From contig VXOG01000080.1 of the NCBI GenBank assembly GCA_009840165.1, positions 21,529 to 58,363 on the forward strand: a stretch of DNA of 36,835 bases, written 5' to 3'. The number at the start of each line of letters is the position of its first letter. The first letter of the stretch is position 1. Made by a program: the position numbers and the translations under genes. The notes beneath the pieces were generated by a model. It searched no databases and had not been told where the DNA came from. It was given only the letters and a program-made list of their open reading frames with translations. The DNA comes from Chloroflexota bacterium. GTDB lineage: Bacteria; Chloroflexota; Dehalococcoidia; Lucifugimonadales; UBA3495. Positions 8,304 through 16,726 of this stretch are shown in pieces.

Positions 8304-9947
8304 ATGACGACCGACCGTTATCACCTTGGCGACTACTCGCCACTTGTGTCCCAAATCGCGTCCAAGCTCGACGCCGAAAACGTTCCGACCCGGTTGAGCA
8401 GCCACGACCATACATTATGGTCCGATGATCCCACCGAGATCGCGGATCGTTTGGCTTGGCTCACCCTCCCGGCTGATATTCAGTCGCAGATCAATCCTTT
8501 GGCAGACTTTGCCGCGAATGTCCGGGGCGAGGGTTACCGTCACGTCGTTTTACTGGGTATGGGTGGCAGCAGCCTGGGTCCCGAAGTTATTCGGCAGGTC
8601 GTCGCGCCGTCCGTCAACGGCGCTCACCCCAATATGCTAACCCTGGACAGCACCGTCCCCGCGTGGGTGTCGGCGACGACCGCTGCTATTGAACCGGCGC
8701 GCACCCTGTTCGTAATTTCCTCCAAATCCGGTACCACCACCGAGCCACTGGCCTTCTACGCCTATTTTCGGGAACTCGTAAATTCCAACGTCCCCAATGG
8801 CCACCCCGGAGACCACTTTGTCGCCGTAACTGACCCGGAAACTCCGCTCGAAGAATTGGCCCGGTCCGAGCGGTTCCGTCAAGCCTTCATCAACGACCCC
8901 TATATCGGAGGACGTTATTCCGTTCTTTCCCTCTTCGGACTGGTTCCCGCCGCGCTGATGGGCGTGAAGTCGCAGACGTTGATTGCTCGTGCCCTATCGA
9001 TGCAACAACGCTGCATCCCCGCCATTCCAATTGCCAACAACCCCGGCGCCTGGCTCGGAACAGTCATCGGCGTGCTGGCGAAGCACGGGCGCGACAAGTT
9101 GACGCTGGTGGCTTCAGAACGAATCGCCGCCTTCGGATTATGGGTAGAACAACTGCTGGCCGAAAGCGTTGGCAAAAGCGGGACCGGCATAATTCCCGTG
9201 GCCGCCGAGCCGATGGGCAAACCCGAACAATACGCCTCCGACCGCCTCTTCGTGCAACTCCGGCTGGCCGATGACGATTCAGATGAGGCTGGGTCATCAG
9301 ACCGGGCCATGGCGGAATTGATCGAAGCCGGCCATCCGGTGGTGCGATTGGAACTCTCCGACGCTTACGACCTGGGCGCGGAATTCTACCGCTGGGAGTA
9401 CGCCACCGCCATCGCCGGCCATATCCTTGGCATCCATCCCTTCGACCAGCCTGACGTGCAGGGCGCAAAGGATCGCACAGTGAGCGTTCTTGATCGCTAC
9501 CAGGGCGAGGGCCACTTGCCGGTGATGAAAACCGATGACGTCGGGAGCCTCTCAGACCTGCTTGCCGCGTCCAATGCCGGCGACTACCTGGCCATTATGG
9601 CCTACCTACCCGACTCGCCCAATATCGCGAATGCCATATACCGACTGCGCCGACGCGCCATCGAAAGATACGGGATAGCGACCACTGCCGGGTATGGCCC
9701 CAGGTTCCTGCACTCAACTGGCCAGCTCCACAAGGGCGGCCCCAACACCGGCATCTTCCTGCAACTCACCCAGGAACACGTCGATGACATCGAGATACCC
9801 GGCTGGCCGTTCAGTTTCGGTGTCCTCGCCGACGCCCAGGCGTTGGGCGACTTGCAGGCGTTGCGGGAGCTAGACAGGCGTATCGTATCCATACGGCTTC
9901 AGGGCGACCCGGCCGAGGCAATAAATCGCATTGCTGACACGTTGTGA
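8304..9947 (+). CDS. pgi: Glucose-6-phosphate isomerase
   Basis: Interconverts glucose 6-phosphate and fructose 6-phosphate, linking glycolysis to the pentose phosphate genes that follow. 547 aa. Motifs: LLGMGGSSLGPEV (sugar-phosphate loop, SIS domain 1), VISSKSGTTTEPL (phosphate-binding Ser/Thr cluster), GGRYSVLSLFGLVPAALM, and FHSTGQ-like FLHSTGQLHKGGP near the C-terminus. This version resembles the PGI half of bifunctional transaldolase/PGI proteins rather than the classical Pgi, but no transaldolase domain is attached. ATG at 8304 follows AGGAGG (8293-8298) at 5 nt. Only about 105 bp separate it from gnd, so pgi-gnd-zwf may be one transcription unit. Confidence 0.92.
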   Translation: MTTDRYHLGDYSPLVSQIASKLDAENVPTRLSSHDHTLWSDDPTEIADRLAWLTLPADIQSQINPLADFAANVRGEGYRHVVLLGMGGSSLGPEVIRQVVAPSVNGAHPNMLTLDSTVPAWVSATTAAIEPARTLFVISSKSGTTTEPLAFYAYFRELVNSNVPNGHPGDHFVAVTDPETPLEELARSERFRQAFINDPYIGGRYSVLSLFGLVPAALMGVKSQTLIARALSMQQRCIPAIPIANNPGAWLGTVIGVLAKHGRDKLTLVASERIAAFGLWVEQLLAESVGKSGTGIIPVAAEPMGKPEQYASDRLFVQLRLADDDSDEAGSSDRAMAELIEAGHPVVRLELSDAYDLGAEFYRWEYATAIAGHILGIHPFDQPDVQGAKDRTVSVLDRYQGEGHLPVMKTDDVGSLSDLLAASNAGDYLAIMAYLPDSPNIANAIYRLRRRAIERYGIATTAGYGPRFLHSTGQLHKGGPNTGIFLQLTQEHVDDIEIPGWPFSFGVLADAQALGDLQALRELDRRIVSIRLQGDPAEAINRIADTL

Positions 9948-10052
9948 CGGCGAATTTAAACACTGCCTCTCCCCTGGCGGGAGAGTGTTGAAGCCTGCCT
10001 CGCACTTGATGCGGGGGTGAGGGAGTATTCCTCTGACTTGGGAGAAAGCGCT
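9948..10052. repeat. Hairpin repeat between pgi and gnd
   Basis: A 7-bp stem CTCTCCC/GGGAGAG (9967-9973 with 9979-9985, loop CTGGC) is followed by a second imperfect stem around CCTCGCA-CTTGA-TGCGGGG (about 9998-10016). The CTTGA(T) loop recurs in the hairpins at 21564 and 22419. It looks like a dispersed intergenic repeat inserted in the operon, possibly attenuating or processing the message. Confidence 0.55.
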
Positions 10053-10982
10053 TTGGAATTAGGAATGATAGGCCTGGGCCGCATGGGCGCCAACATGACT
10101 CAACGTCTGTTGAACGGCGGCCATCGGATCGTTGTGTACGACCAGAACGCCGACGCTGTTGCGTCCAGCGCATCCGCCGGCGCGGTGGCAGCGGAATCGG
10201 CTGCTGATTTGGTATCCCGCCTGACGCCGCCGCGAGGCGTGTGGGTCATGCTGCCCGCGGGCGCCGTAACCGATGCCGTTATCGGGGAGCTGGGCGGCCT
10301 GCTGGAAGCCGGCGACGCCGTGATCGACGGTGGTAACGCCAACTACAAAGACACTCTCCGCCGGGGCGCTATGTTGTCGGAGCGCGGCATCCACCTGCTT
10401 GACGCCGGCACCAGTGGCGGCGTCTGGGGCCTCGTCCACGGCTACTCGCTGATGGTTGGCGGCGACCATGACGCCTTCACCAGGTTGGAACCCATCTTCC
10501 AAACTCTGGCCCCCGGCGAAGACAAGGGCTACAGTCACGTAGGCCCCACTGGAGCCGGCCATTTCACCAAAATGGTGCACAACGGCGTGGAATACGCGCT
10601 CATGCAAGCCTACGCCGAGGGCTTCGAGCTACTTCAGGCCAAGCAGGCCGACTTTGACCTGGATCTCAAGGCCATCGCCAAAACGTGGCAGCATGGCAGC
10701 GTAGTGCGTTCGTGGCTGCTGGATCTGGCCGTTCTGGCCTTGGAAGCCGATCCCGGCCTTGAAAGCTTGTCCGCCTATGTGGACGACTCCGGTGAAGGCC
10801 GTTGGACAGTCAATGAATCCGTGGACCTTGCGGTTCCCACGCCCGCCATCACCGCCGCCCTCTACCAGCGTTTCCGCTCTCGCCAGGAGGAACCTTTCGG
10901 CGCTCGGATGCTGGCCGCCCTACGCAACCAGTTCGGCGGCCACGCGGTTCGTGAATCGGGTCGGGAGTCCAACCCCCAATGA
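10053..10982 (+). CDS. gnd: 6-phosphogluconate dehydrogenase, NAD-type (decarboxylating)
   Basis: Oxidises and decarboxylates 6-phosphogluconate to ribulose 5-phosphate. About 309 aa, the short form typical of the YqeC/GntZ group rather than the 470-aa NADP enzyme. N-terminal Rossmann motif MIGLGRMGANM (after a short lead), strand end VYDQNADAV, substrate motif DGGNANYKDT, and catalytic segment HFTKMVHNGVEYALMQ with the Lys and Asn. An Asp after the second strand (VVYDQN) rather than Arg suggests NAD, an inference. The open frame can be read from a GTG at 10017, but the TTG at 10053 puts GGAG (10041-10044) at correct spacing and begins with the family's usual M-x-L-G-M-I-G-L-G. Its stop overlaps the zwf start (ATGA). 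Confidence 0.92.
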   Translation: MELGMIGLGRMGANMTQRLLNGGHRIVVYDQNADAVASSASAGAVAAESAADLVSRLTPPRGVWVMLPAGAVTDAVIGELGGLLEAGDAVIDGGNANYKDTLRRGAMLSERGIHLLDAGTSGGVWGLVHGYSLMVGGDHDAFTRLEPIFQTLAPGEDKGYSHVGPTGAGHFTKMVHNGVEYALMQAYAEGFELLQAKQADFDLDLKAIAKTWQHGSVVRSWLLDLAVLALEADPGLESLSAYVDDSGEGRWTVNESVDLAVPTPAITAALYQRFRSRQEEPFGARMLAALRNQFGGHAVRESGRESNPQ

Positions 10983-12481
10983 TGACCTCCGGCGCGAATC
11001 TGCTCGGCAGCGGAGATGACGGCGACGTCACCGCCCTGGTGATACTGGGCGCCAGTGGCAACCTGACGCACCAGAAGTTGGGTCCCGCTCTGTTCAGCCT
11101 GTTCCAAAAGGAACGACTGCCCAACCACGTGTACATCGTAGGCGTCGCCCGCAACGAGATGACGGACGAGGAGTTTCGCAATTGGCTGCGCGAGGGCTGC
11201 GGACGACCTACCGGCGCGGAATGGGATGCTTTCGCCTCGCGCCTCAGCTACGTAACGGCCGACGTCACCGATCCCGGATCTCTGTCTGAAGCCAGCGCGA
11301 GCATCGGCCATCTATCCACTGATAGCGACGGACGGCTCAACTGCCTATTCTACCTGGCCCTGGCCCCCGGCCTCTACGAGCCGGCGGTATCTGCCCTGTC
11401 GTCGGCGCGCCTGACGGTGGAGGCCGACGGTTGGCGACGCATGGTAGTGGAAAAGCCCTTCGGTTCCGACCTGAGCACCGCGCGCCGACTGAACTCCCAC
11501 ATCCACAAAGTCTTCCGCGAAGATCAGGTCTATCGCATCGACCATTACCTCGGCAAGGAAACCGTCCAGAACCTCTTGGTGTTCCGTTTCGCCAACGCCA
11601 TTTTCGAACCCATCTGGAACCGCAACTACATTGACCAGGTGCAGATCACCGTCGCCGAGGATGTCCTGGTCGGAGAACGCGGCGAATACTACGACCGCGC
11701 TGGTGTCCTCCGCGATATGTTCCAGAACCACCTGCTCCAACTGCTCACCCTGGTGGCAATGGACCCTCCCTACGCCTTTGAAGCGGACGCCCTGCGCAAT
11801 GAAAAGGTCAAAGTACTCAGTTCAGTCCGGCGCATGTCCCTGCGCGACTTACACCAAAACCTGGTCATCGGCCAGTACGACGGTTACCACGTCGAGCCGG
11901 GCGTCGCCCCCGGTTCCCAGACCCCGACCTACGCCGCGCTCCGCCTATTCATCGACAACTGGCGCTGGCAGGGGGTTCCGTTTTACCTCCGCTCCGGCAA
12001 AGGTCTCGCCCGCAAAAGCACGGAAATGGTGATCCAGTTCCACTCTCCGCCGCACATGATGTTTCCCACGCCTGATGACGCGGACCTTCCGGGCAACACG
12101 CTGTCAATCTGCATCCAGCCCAACGAAGGAATGCGCCTGGAGTTCCAGTCCAAAGTGCCCGATGCCGGGCTGGAAATGAAAACGGTTGACCTGGAGTTTC
12201 ATTACCACGACGACTTCGCCGGCATTGACATACCGGACGCCTACGAGCGTCTGCTTCTGGACGTGTTGGCCGGCGACGCCTCGCTGTTCACACGCAACGA
12301 CGAAATCGAACTGGCGTGGAGCATCATTGATCCCATCATCGACAGCCTCGATATGCCCGGAGCGCCCGCCCCATACCGCTATATCCCCGGCATGAGCGGC
12401 CCACCCCACAGCGAGGCCCTCCTACAGAACGACCGACGCCACTGGCTCCCAGGCTGCGCCGAGGTAGGCTACGTCGCCTAG
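10979..12481 (+). CDS. zwf: Glucose-6-phosphate 1-dehydrogenase
   Basis: First enzyme of the oxidative pentose phosphate pathway, giving 6-phosphogluconolactone and a reduced nicotinamide cofactor. 500 aa, normal. Cofactor loop LGASGNLTHQKL (Asn where GASGDL usually has Asp), substrate loop VVEKPFGSDL, and the signature RIDHYLGKE (about 186-194) with the catalytic His and Lys are all present. It overlaps gnd by 4 nt, so the two dehydrogenases are translationally coupled. No 6-phosphogluconolactonase gene lies in the window. No terminator hairpin with a T-run follows; the next 370 bp hold a mobile-element remnant. Confidence 0.96.
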   Translation: MMTSGANLLGSGDDGDVTALVILGASGNLTHQKLGPALFSLFQKERLPNHVYIVGVARNEMTDEEFRNWLREGCGRPTGAEWDAFASRLSYVTADVTDPGSLSEASASIGHLSTDSDGRLNCLFYLALAPGLYEPAVSALSSARLTVEADGWRRMVVEKPFGSDLSTARRLNSHIHKVFREDQVYRIDHYLGKETVQNLLVFRFANAIFEPIWNRNYIDQVQITVAEDVLVGERGEYYDRAGVLRDMFQNHLLQLLTLVAMDPPYAFEADALRNEKVKVLSSVRRMSLRDLHQNLVIGQYDGYHVEPGVAPGSQTPTYAALRLFIDNWRWQGVPFYLRSGKGLARKSTEMVIQFHSPPHMMFPTPDDADLPGNTLSICIQPNEGMRLEFQSKVPDAGLEMKTVDLEFHYHDDFAGIDIPDAYERLLLDVLAGDASLFTRNDEIELAWSIIDPIIDSLDMPGAPAPYRYIPGMSGPPHSEALLQNDRRHWLPGCAEVGYVA

Positions 12482-12854
12482 CCCAACTTTGGGAAGATAG
12501 TGTAGACCATTGCCACACCGAGTAGTCTATTCACCATTGGTGACGCAGGGCCTTTTCAAAGTCATGGTCAGAATCAGGATTTTCAAGATTCAGGGATTAC
12601 CAGGATTGGGTGTTTCATTCAATGGACGGTTACAATCTTGGTAATCCAATAATCCGGTGAATCCTGATTCTAACGATTGATTGCTGCCAGCAAGGACTTT
12701 GAAAAGGCCCTGTTGGTGACGTCCTGAGAATGCTTACAACTGCCTGAGGATGCTATCTTGTTCGTGCTGGTAATGTGACCATTCGTTGCCCCTGTTCGCC
12801 ATTAGGAATAGGGGTGAACTGGACGACGAACGGTTGAAACAAGGAGCCGAACTG
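12482..12854. other. Intergenic region carrying a MITE-like element
   Basis: Between zwf and the methyltransferase fusion no gene is supported. 12537-12721 is a complete short transposable-element remnant (listed separately). The remaining 130 bp upstream of the methyltransferase show the ribosome-binding sequence AAGGAG at 12841-12846 but no convincing promoter. Confidence 0.6.
12546..12712. mobile_element. MITE-like element, 167 bp, with TIRs and target duplication
   Basis: Perfect 18-bp terminal inverted repeats: CAGGGCCTTTTCAAAGTC at 12546-12563 and its reverse complement at 12695-12712. Both ends are flanked by the identical 9-bp direct repeat TTGGTGACG (12537-12545 and 12713-12721), as expected of a target-site duplication. 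Internal shorter inverted repeats (AGAATCAGGATT at 12570-12581 against 12660-12671, and ATTACCAGGATT against AATCTTGGTAAT) would make the whole unit fold into a long imperfect hairpin. There is no coding capacity, so it would depend on a transposase elsewhere. A 9-bp duplication fits several IS families; I do not assign one. Confidence 0.88.
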
Positions 12855-14639
12855 ATGGAAAGAAGCACAACCCAACATTTCGAGGAAGTGGCCAACCTAC
12901 CCGTTCCCTATAGCGATACGGAACTTGAAACGGGTATGCGTAATGAGGATACGCTCGGCCCATTCGCTGTCAATACCGTTCAATGCCTGGACTGCATTAC
13001 AGGAATGCGGCAAATCCCAACCAACTCCGCGGACATCGTCATAGCTGATCCCCCGTACAACGCCAGCAAAGGGAATCTGTGGAAGTGGGACAGCTCAAAC
13101 GACTTACCCGGATTTGGCGGGGATTGGTCTAAAATCACCGCCGATTGGGACGATATGCCGCTGACGGACTATGTAGCCTTGACCTTCGCTTGGCTACGGG
13201 AAGTGAAGCGTATCACTCGCCCTACCGGGTCCATCTGGGTTCATGGTACGTACCATAACTCAGGCATCATCAATTTCGTGATGCAACTGCTCGGCATTGA
13301 GATTATCAATGAGGTAGTCTGGTACAAGCGAAATAGTTTTCCAAATTTGTCTGGCCGAAGATTGACCGCTAGCCATGAGACAATTTTATGGGCGCATACT
13401 GGCGGAAATGAGCGGCGCTATTACTTCAATTACGAAACAGCGAAAGCCATCAGTGAACCATCAGATCTATTGAAGCAGTCAGGGAAACAGTTACGCACAG
13501 TATGGGACATTCCGAACAATAAAAAACGGAGTGAGTTGCGCCACGGCAAGCACCCGGCGCAAAAACCATTGCGGTTAATTCGGCGGATGCTGGCTATATC
13601 GGCCAAGCCTGGCGATGTCGTCCTGGTTCCTTTTGCCGGTGTTGGCTCGGAATGTGTCGCATCCAAAGAGCAGGGCCTACGCTTCTTGGGGTTTGAAAAC
13701 GACCCGGTTTATGCCGATATCGCCCGACGCCGCCTCGGTAGCGTTCAACGTACACTTTGCGAAGTTTCCGTTTCCAGAGATTATGCAGCAGCACCGGCGG
13801 AGGCGCCATGTGACGCAGATGAAACCCGGCAACGCCAAACCGTACCGTCATTAATCAAATGGACTGGGAGTAAGCGGTCACAGGCAGCGACGATAGCGCG
13901 ATTTGCTCCCCAACACCGGCGGTACTTTGAGCCTTTCCTCGGTGGCGGAGCTTTGTTGTTCCTACTGGGAAATCCAAAAGCGATTGCTGGAGACATCTAC
14001 CCTCCATTGATTAACCTCTGGCAAATTGTCAAGGAAGAACCTTCGGAGCTGATCTCAAACTACGCAACCCAATGGCAACTGCTCCAGGATAACCTTCCTG
14101 AGTACTACTACCAGGTTAGGGAACGCTTCAACGGGGAACCCAACCCATTTGACTTGAATTTTCTGACCCGCACCTGCGTGAACGGCATCATACGCTTCAA
14201 TAACGAAGGCAAGTTCAACAACTCCTTCCATCTTTCACGGAAAGGCATGCAGCCGGACCGGTTCGCTAAAATCGTCACACAGTGGCATGAAGCTGTACAA
14301 AACGTGAGTTTTCAATGCTCTGACTACGCTGACACTCTGTCAGACGCCAGGGACGGAGACTTTGTGTACTTGGACCCGCCTTATGCTGGGAACCGGATGC
14401 GTTACACGGCCAACTTGGACTTGGAGCGATTCTTTAGATATCTCGAGGATTTGAATAAGCGAAACGTCAAATGGGCTTTGTCATTCGATGGTCACCGAGG
14501 AGAAGGTACGATTTCCCAAACCATTCCCGGAGACCTCTATAAGCGATTCCTGTTGGTGCCTAGTGGCAACTCAGCGGTGGGAAAAGTGCTGAACGGCCCG
14601 ATCGAAGCGGTCCACGAATCTCTATACCTAAACTACTAA
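12855..14639 (+). CDS. Fused DNA methyltransferase: beta-class N4/N6 domain plus D12-class N6-adenine domain
   Basis: Modification enzyme of an R-M system, 594 aa, with two complete methyltransferases in one chain. The N-terminal half (about 35-300) has motif IV first, IVIADPPYN (D65-Y68), then HPAQKP (about 233) and the AdoMet-binding motif I VPFAGVGSE (about 259). That order is beta-class, the N4-cytosine/N6-adenine type. The C-terminal half (about 330-594) starts KWTGSK (335-340), then FEPFLGGGALLF (motif I) and VYLDPPYAGN (D507), the Dam/D12 alpha-class order. A longer open frame begins at a TTG at 12786, but ATG 12855 has AAGGAG eight nt upstream. Its stop overlaps that of the opposing nuclease gene by 3 nt. 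Two domains would let one protein protect both strands of an asymmetric site (inference). Less GC-rich than zwf. Confidence 0.9.
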   Translation: MERSTTQHFEEVANLPVPYSDTELETGMRNEDTLGPFAVNTVQCLDCITGMRQIPTNSADIVIADPPYNASKGNLWKWDSSNDLPGFGGDWSKITADWDDMPLTDYVALTFAWLREVKRITRPTGSIWVHGTYHNSGIINFVMQLLGIEIINEVVWYKRNSFPNLSGRRLTASHETILWAHTGGNERRYYFNYETAKAISEPSDLLKQSGKQLRTVWDIPNNKKRSELRHGKHPAQKPLRLIRRMLAISAKPGDVVLVPFAGVGSECVASKEQGLRFLGFENDPVYADIARRRLGSVQRTLCEVSVSRDYAAAPAEAPCDADETRQRQTVPSLIKWTGSKRSQAATIARFAPQHRRYFEPFLGGGALLFLLGNPKAIAGDIYPPLINLWQIVKEEPSELISNYATQWQLLQDNLPEYYYQVRERFNGEPNPFDLNFLTRTCVNGIIRFNNEGKFNNSFHLSRKGMQPDRFAKIVTQWHEAVQNVSFQCSDYADTLSDARDGDFVYLDPPYAGNRMRYTANLDLERFFRYLEDLNKRNVKWALSFDGHRGEGTISQTIPGDLYKRFLLVPSGNSAVGKVLNGPIEAVHESLYLNY

Positions 14640-15292
14640 TGCAGGTGGACAGACATTCCAATAGTACCCACTGGTAATGCGGCGATGTAGTCTGCGACAT
14701 TTTTTCCAACTGCTGTCGTGAATCGTATATGAACCGCACAACTGCCCGCGTCATCAAATTGAAGTCCGATCTGTAAATCGGAGTCTGACTTTGTTGCCGC
14801 CAGCACCAATTCATCCGCATTGCGCATCAAAAAGGCCACTGCCGACACGTAGGTGAAGCCAGACTGGTTAAACCGATCTTTCGCCTCGGTCCATTCACTA
14901 TCCACTTCAACCTTCCTGATAACATTTGCAGGAAAGCCGACGAGATCCGCCACATAGCGTTTAAGACGAGGGCCTATATTCCTCTCGAGTGATGTTGCTC
15001 TGTCCTTGGACTCGATCACCAATATCAAAGACTGACCATCGGTTGTGCTGAACAATTGGGCTACATGGTCAGGGCGTTTACTCGCTTGGCCACTAACCCG
15101 CGGGAGCGACAACCACCGAAACTCAGTTTCTCGGTCAATATCTTGTAACGAAATGCCGCTCCAATCGCCACCGGGAGGGTTGCACAATCCTTCAAAAATT
15201 TGGTTATCACTTAGTGCGGTGAACAGGAGGTGAATTACGGTATCTACGTCGTGTTCCCCGAAAGCGATCGGTTTCGGCTGGGATGATCTCAT
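14636..15292 (-). CDS. Probable restriction endonuclease, small subunit (PD-(D/E)XK)
   Basis: About 218 aa. It has a recognisable PD-(D/E)XK core: RPDHVAQLF (P74-D75) then a hydrophobic strand ending LILVIESKD (E94-S-K96), followed by a helix with RLKRYVADLVG. Before it, EFRWLSLPRV looks like the preceding strand of the fold. The rest is unlike any family I can name. It overlaps the 3' end of the larger nuclease gene by about 86 bp, and its stop overlaps the methyltransferase stop tail to tail. ATG 15292 is used; a TTG at 15313 is possible. The long overlap and shared orientation suggest the two are made together as subunits of one endonuclease, as in two-subunit enzymes such as BtsI and BsrDI. 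Function inferred from motif and context. Confidence 0.68.
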   Translation of the reverse strand: MRSSQPKPIAFGEHDVDTVIHLLFTALSDNQIFEGLCNPPGGDWSGISLQDIDRETEFRWLSLPRVSGQASKRPDHVAQLFSTTDGQSLILVIESKDRATSLERNIGPRLKRYVADLVGFPANVIRKVEVDSEWTEAKDRFNQSGFTYVSAVAFLMRNADELVLAATKSDSDLQIGLQFDDAGSCAVHIRFTTAVGKNVADYIAALPVGTIGMSVHLH

Positions 15293-16631
15293 GTATTTCG
15301 GGTTGGTCTGCAACGACCCAGTGACTGCGTAGATAACCGTTGGTGCTCACATAGTCGGTAACTGAATCAATCAATATCGCGTCGCTCGTTGCGATGATTG
15401 CTTCCCACAATCCGTTGGCAACAAGCGCATTGGGGTCATCGACAAGCCGTCGCCAGTGTTCCGGGTTCCCCGGTCCATATACTACTGAAAGCAAATCGCA
15501 GCCGTCCCCAACCAGCATTTTGGCAAACGGAGGCAGGCCGCGGTCTGGCCTACTGTCATCACCTCTAGGCTTATATCCCGTTAGCCAGCAGACCGCTAAG
15601 GGGCGTTCTTTCCTCAGCCATTCGATAAAGCGATTGCTTATATGAGGGTACAGAATCTGTACTTCGCTGGCGAAATTCATGCGACCCTGGACTTCAAGCA
15701 AGCAGAATGGAAGAGACTCCGATGTCAATCCTCGGCCATGCTCAGCAGCCTTGGCCAGCAATCTACGGAGACGGCTGGTTACGTCCAATTTTGCAGAAAT
15801 GCGCTTAGACCATCGGATTCTCTCTTGTGTCAACAGATAATCAACGAAGCCGTTATGATCAATGGCGATGGCTTCGTAAGCGTCGCGCCATTGTTCTGAC
15901 TTCAAGGTCCTGCCGCGGGTTGAAGAGTCTGAAATCAATGCGACGAACTCGAGTACTTTCCGACTCAGCAATTCTTCAAGTAAATCACTATCTTCGGAAA
16001 GTATTATCGCACGAACCAATCCTTCCAATTCTTCCTCGCCAAGCACTCCTGCAAATCTTGCGCGACCTTCTGCCGTCAAACCTGGATTTGGTACAAACAC
16101 TGGCAATACAACGGAACGACTAGTCGTAGAATGGCACAAGTAGCTAAACGGGACGGCAGGATTTGGGTAGCGTGAAGCCCTCCGGTCTCGCTGCACCCCC
16201 AATTCTTGACCGCCAATCTCCGTCACATACAAGTAAGGGACTCTCGCTCGACCATGAGCATACGCCCTTCCACTGCGTTGCCATGCCTGATTGCCGGCCG
16301 CTAAAGCGCCGGAATACTCTACCGACATAAGCGGCTTGGAGGAACCGGCAATCACTTCTGCAATAACAATATCCGGCGCTTCACGGAGCCCAACACCGCG
16401 AACGAATTGGAGAACGTCGGTATTCCACCGTCCAAACCCCGGGAAGAAAGCAAAAGAAAACCGTTCGTCCCTATTTCTAAACGCCAAACGAAACACAGGA
16501 TTAGCCGGAGTGCCGCCCATACCTAGGCGATATATTTGTTCGCCGGCTAACGCACGTTCAATGATATGCAAAGTTCGTTCACATTCAACGATATTATCTC
16601 CGTACAGGTGAAATGTCCTTTCTGACACCAT
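15207..16631 (-). CDS. Probable restriction endonuclease, large subunit
   Basis: About 474 aa. N-terminal third holds a nuclease-like core: APDIVIAEV (P86-D87), then PLMSVEYSGAL (E105) and AAGNQAWQRSGRA (114-122). This reads as a PD-(D/E)XK variant in which the canonical Lys is not in the usual place; Gln115 or a nearby residue may substitute. The remaining 350 residues show no named domain and could contain target recognition. ATG 16631 is chosen because AAGGGGA lies about 8 nt upstream; an in-frame ATG at 16658 lacks this. A 13-bp inverted repeat lies just upstream (16667-16704). Facing the methyltransferase fusion and overlapping a second PD-(D/E)XK gene, it is most simply the large subunit of a heterodimeric restriction enzyme. 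Not confirmed by similarity search. Confidence 0.62.
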   Translation of the reverse strand: MVSERTFHLYGDNIVECERTLHIIERALAGEQIYRLGMGGTPANPVFRLAFRNRDERFSFAFFPGFGRWNTDVLQFVRGVGLREAPDIVIAEVIAGSSKPLMSVEYSGALAAGNQAWQRSGRAYAHGRARVPYLYVTEIGGQELGVQRDRRASRYPNPAVPFSYLCHSTTSRSVVLPVFVPNPGLTAEGRARFAGVLGEEELEGLVRAIILSEDSDLLEELLSRKVLEFVALISDSSTRGRTLKSEQWRDAYEAIAIDHNGFVDYLLTQERIRWSKRISAKLDVTSRLRRLLAKAAEHGRGLTSESLPFCLLEVQGRMNFASEVQILYPHISNRFIEWLRKERPLAVCWLTGYKPRGDDSRPDRGLPPFAKMLVGDGCDLLSVVYGPGNPEHWRRLVDDPNALVANGLWEAIIATSDAILIDSVTDYVSTNGYLRSHWVVADQPEIHEIIPAETDRFRGTRRRYRNSPPVHRTK

Positions 16632-16666
16632 GATTAGTTCCCCTTTACACGGAAGCATTTGCTACA

Positions 16667-16704
16667 GTTATCCCCTTCTCTTGCACCTAAAAGAAGGGGA
16701 TAAC
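16667..16704. promoter_or_regulatory. 13-bp perfect inverted repeat upstream of restriction genes
   Basis: GTTATCCCCTTCT (16667-16679) and AGAAGGGGATAAC (16692-16704) with a 12-nt loop. It lies between the stop of the carboxymuconolactone decarboxylase gene and the start of the nuclease large subunit, both on the minus strand. No T-run follows on either strand, so an operator or RNA hairpin controlling the nuclease fits at least as well as a terminator. Confidence 0.55.
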
Positions 16705-16726
16705 GTTAATCGGGCCGTCTAGCCAA

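Noticed and set aside
10859-11311. Minus-strand open frames across gnd/zwf
   Set aside because: Antisense to recognisable dehydrogenase motifs; no family features.
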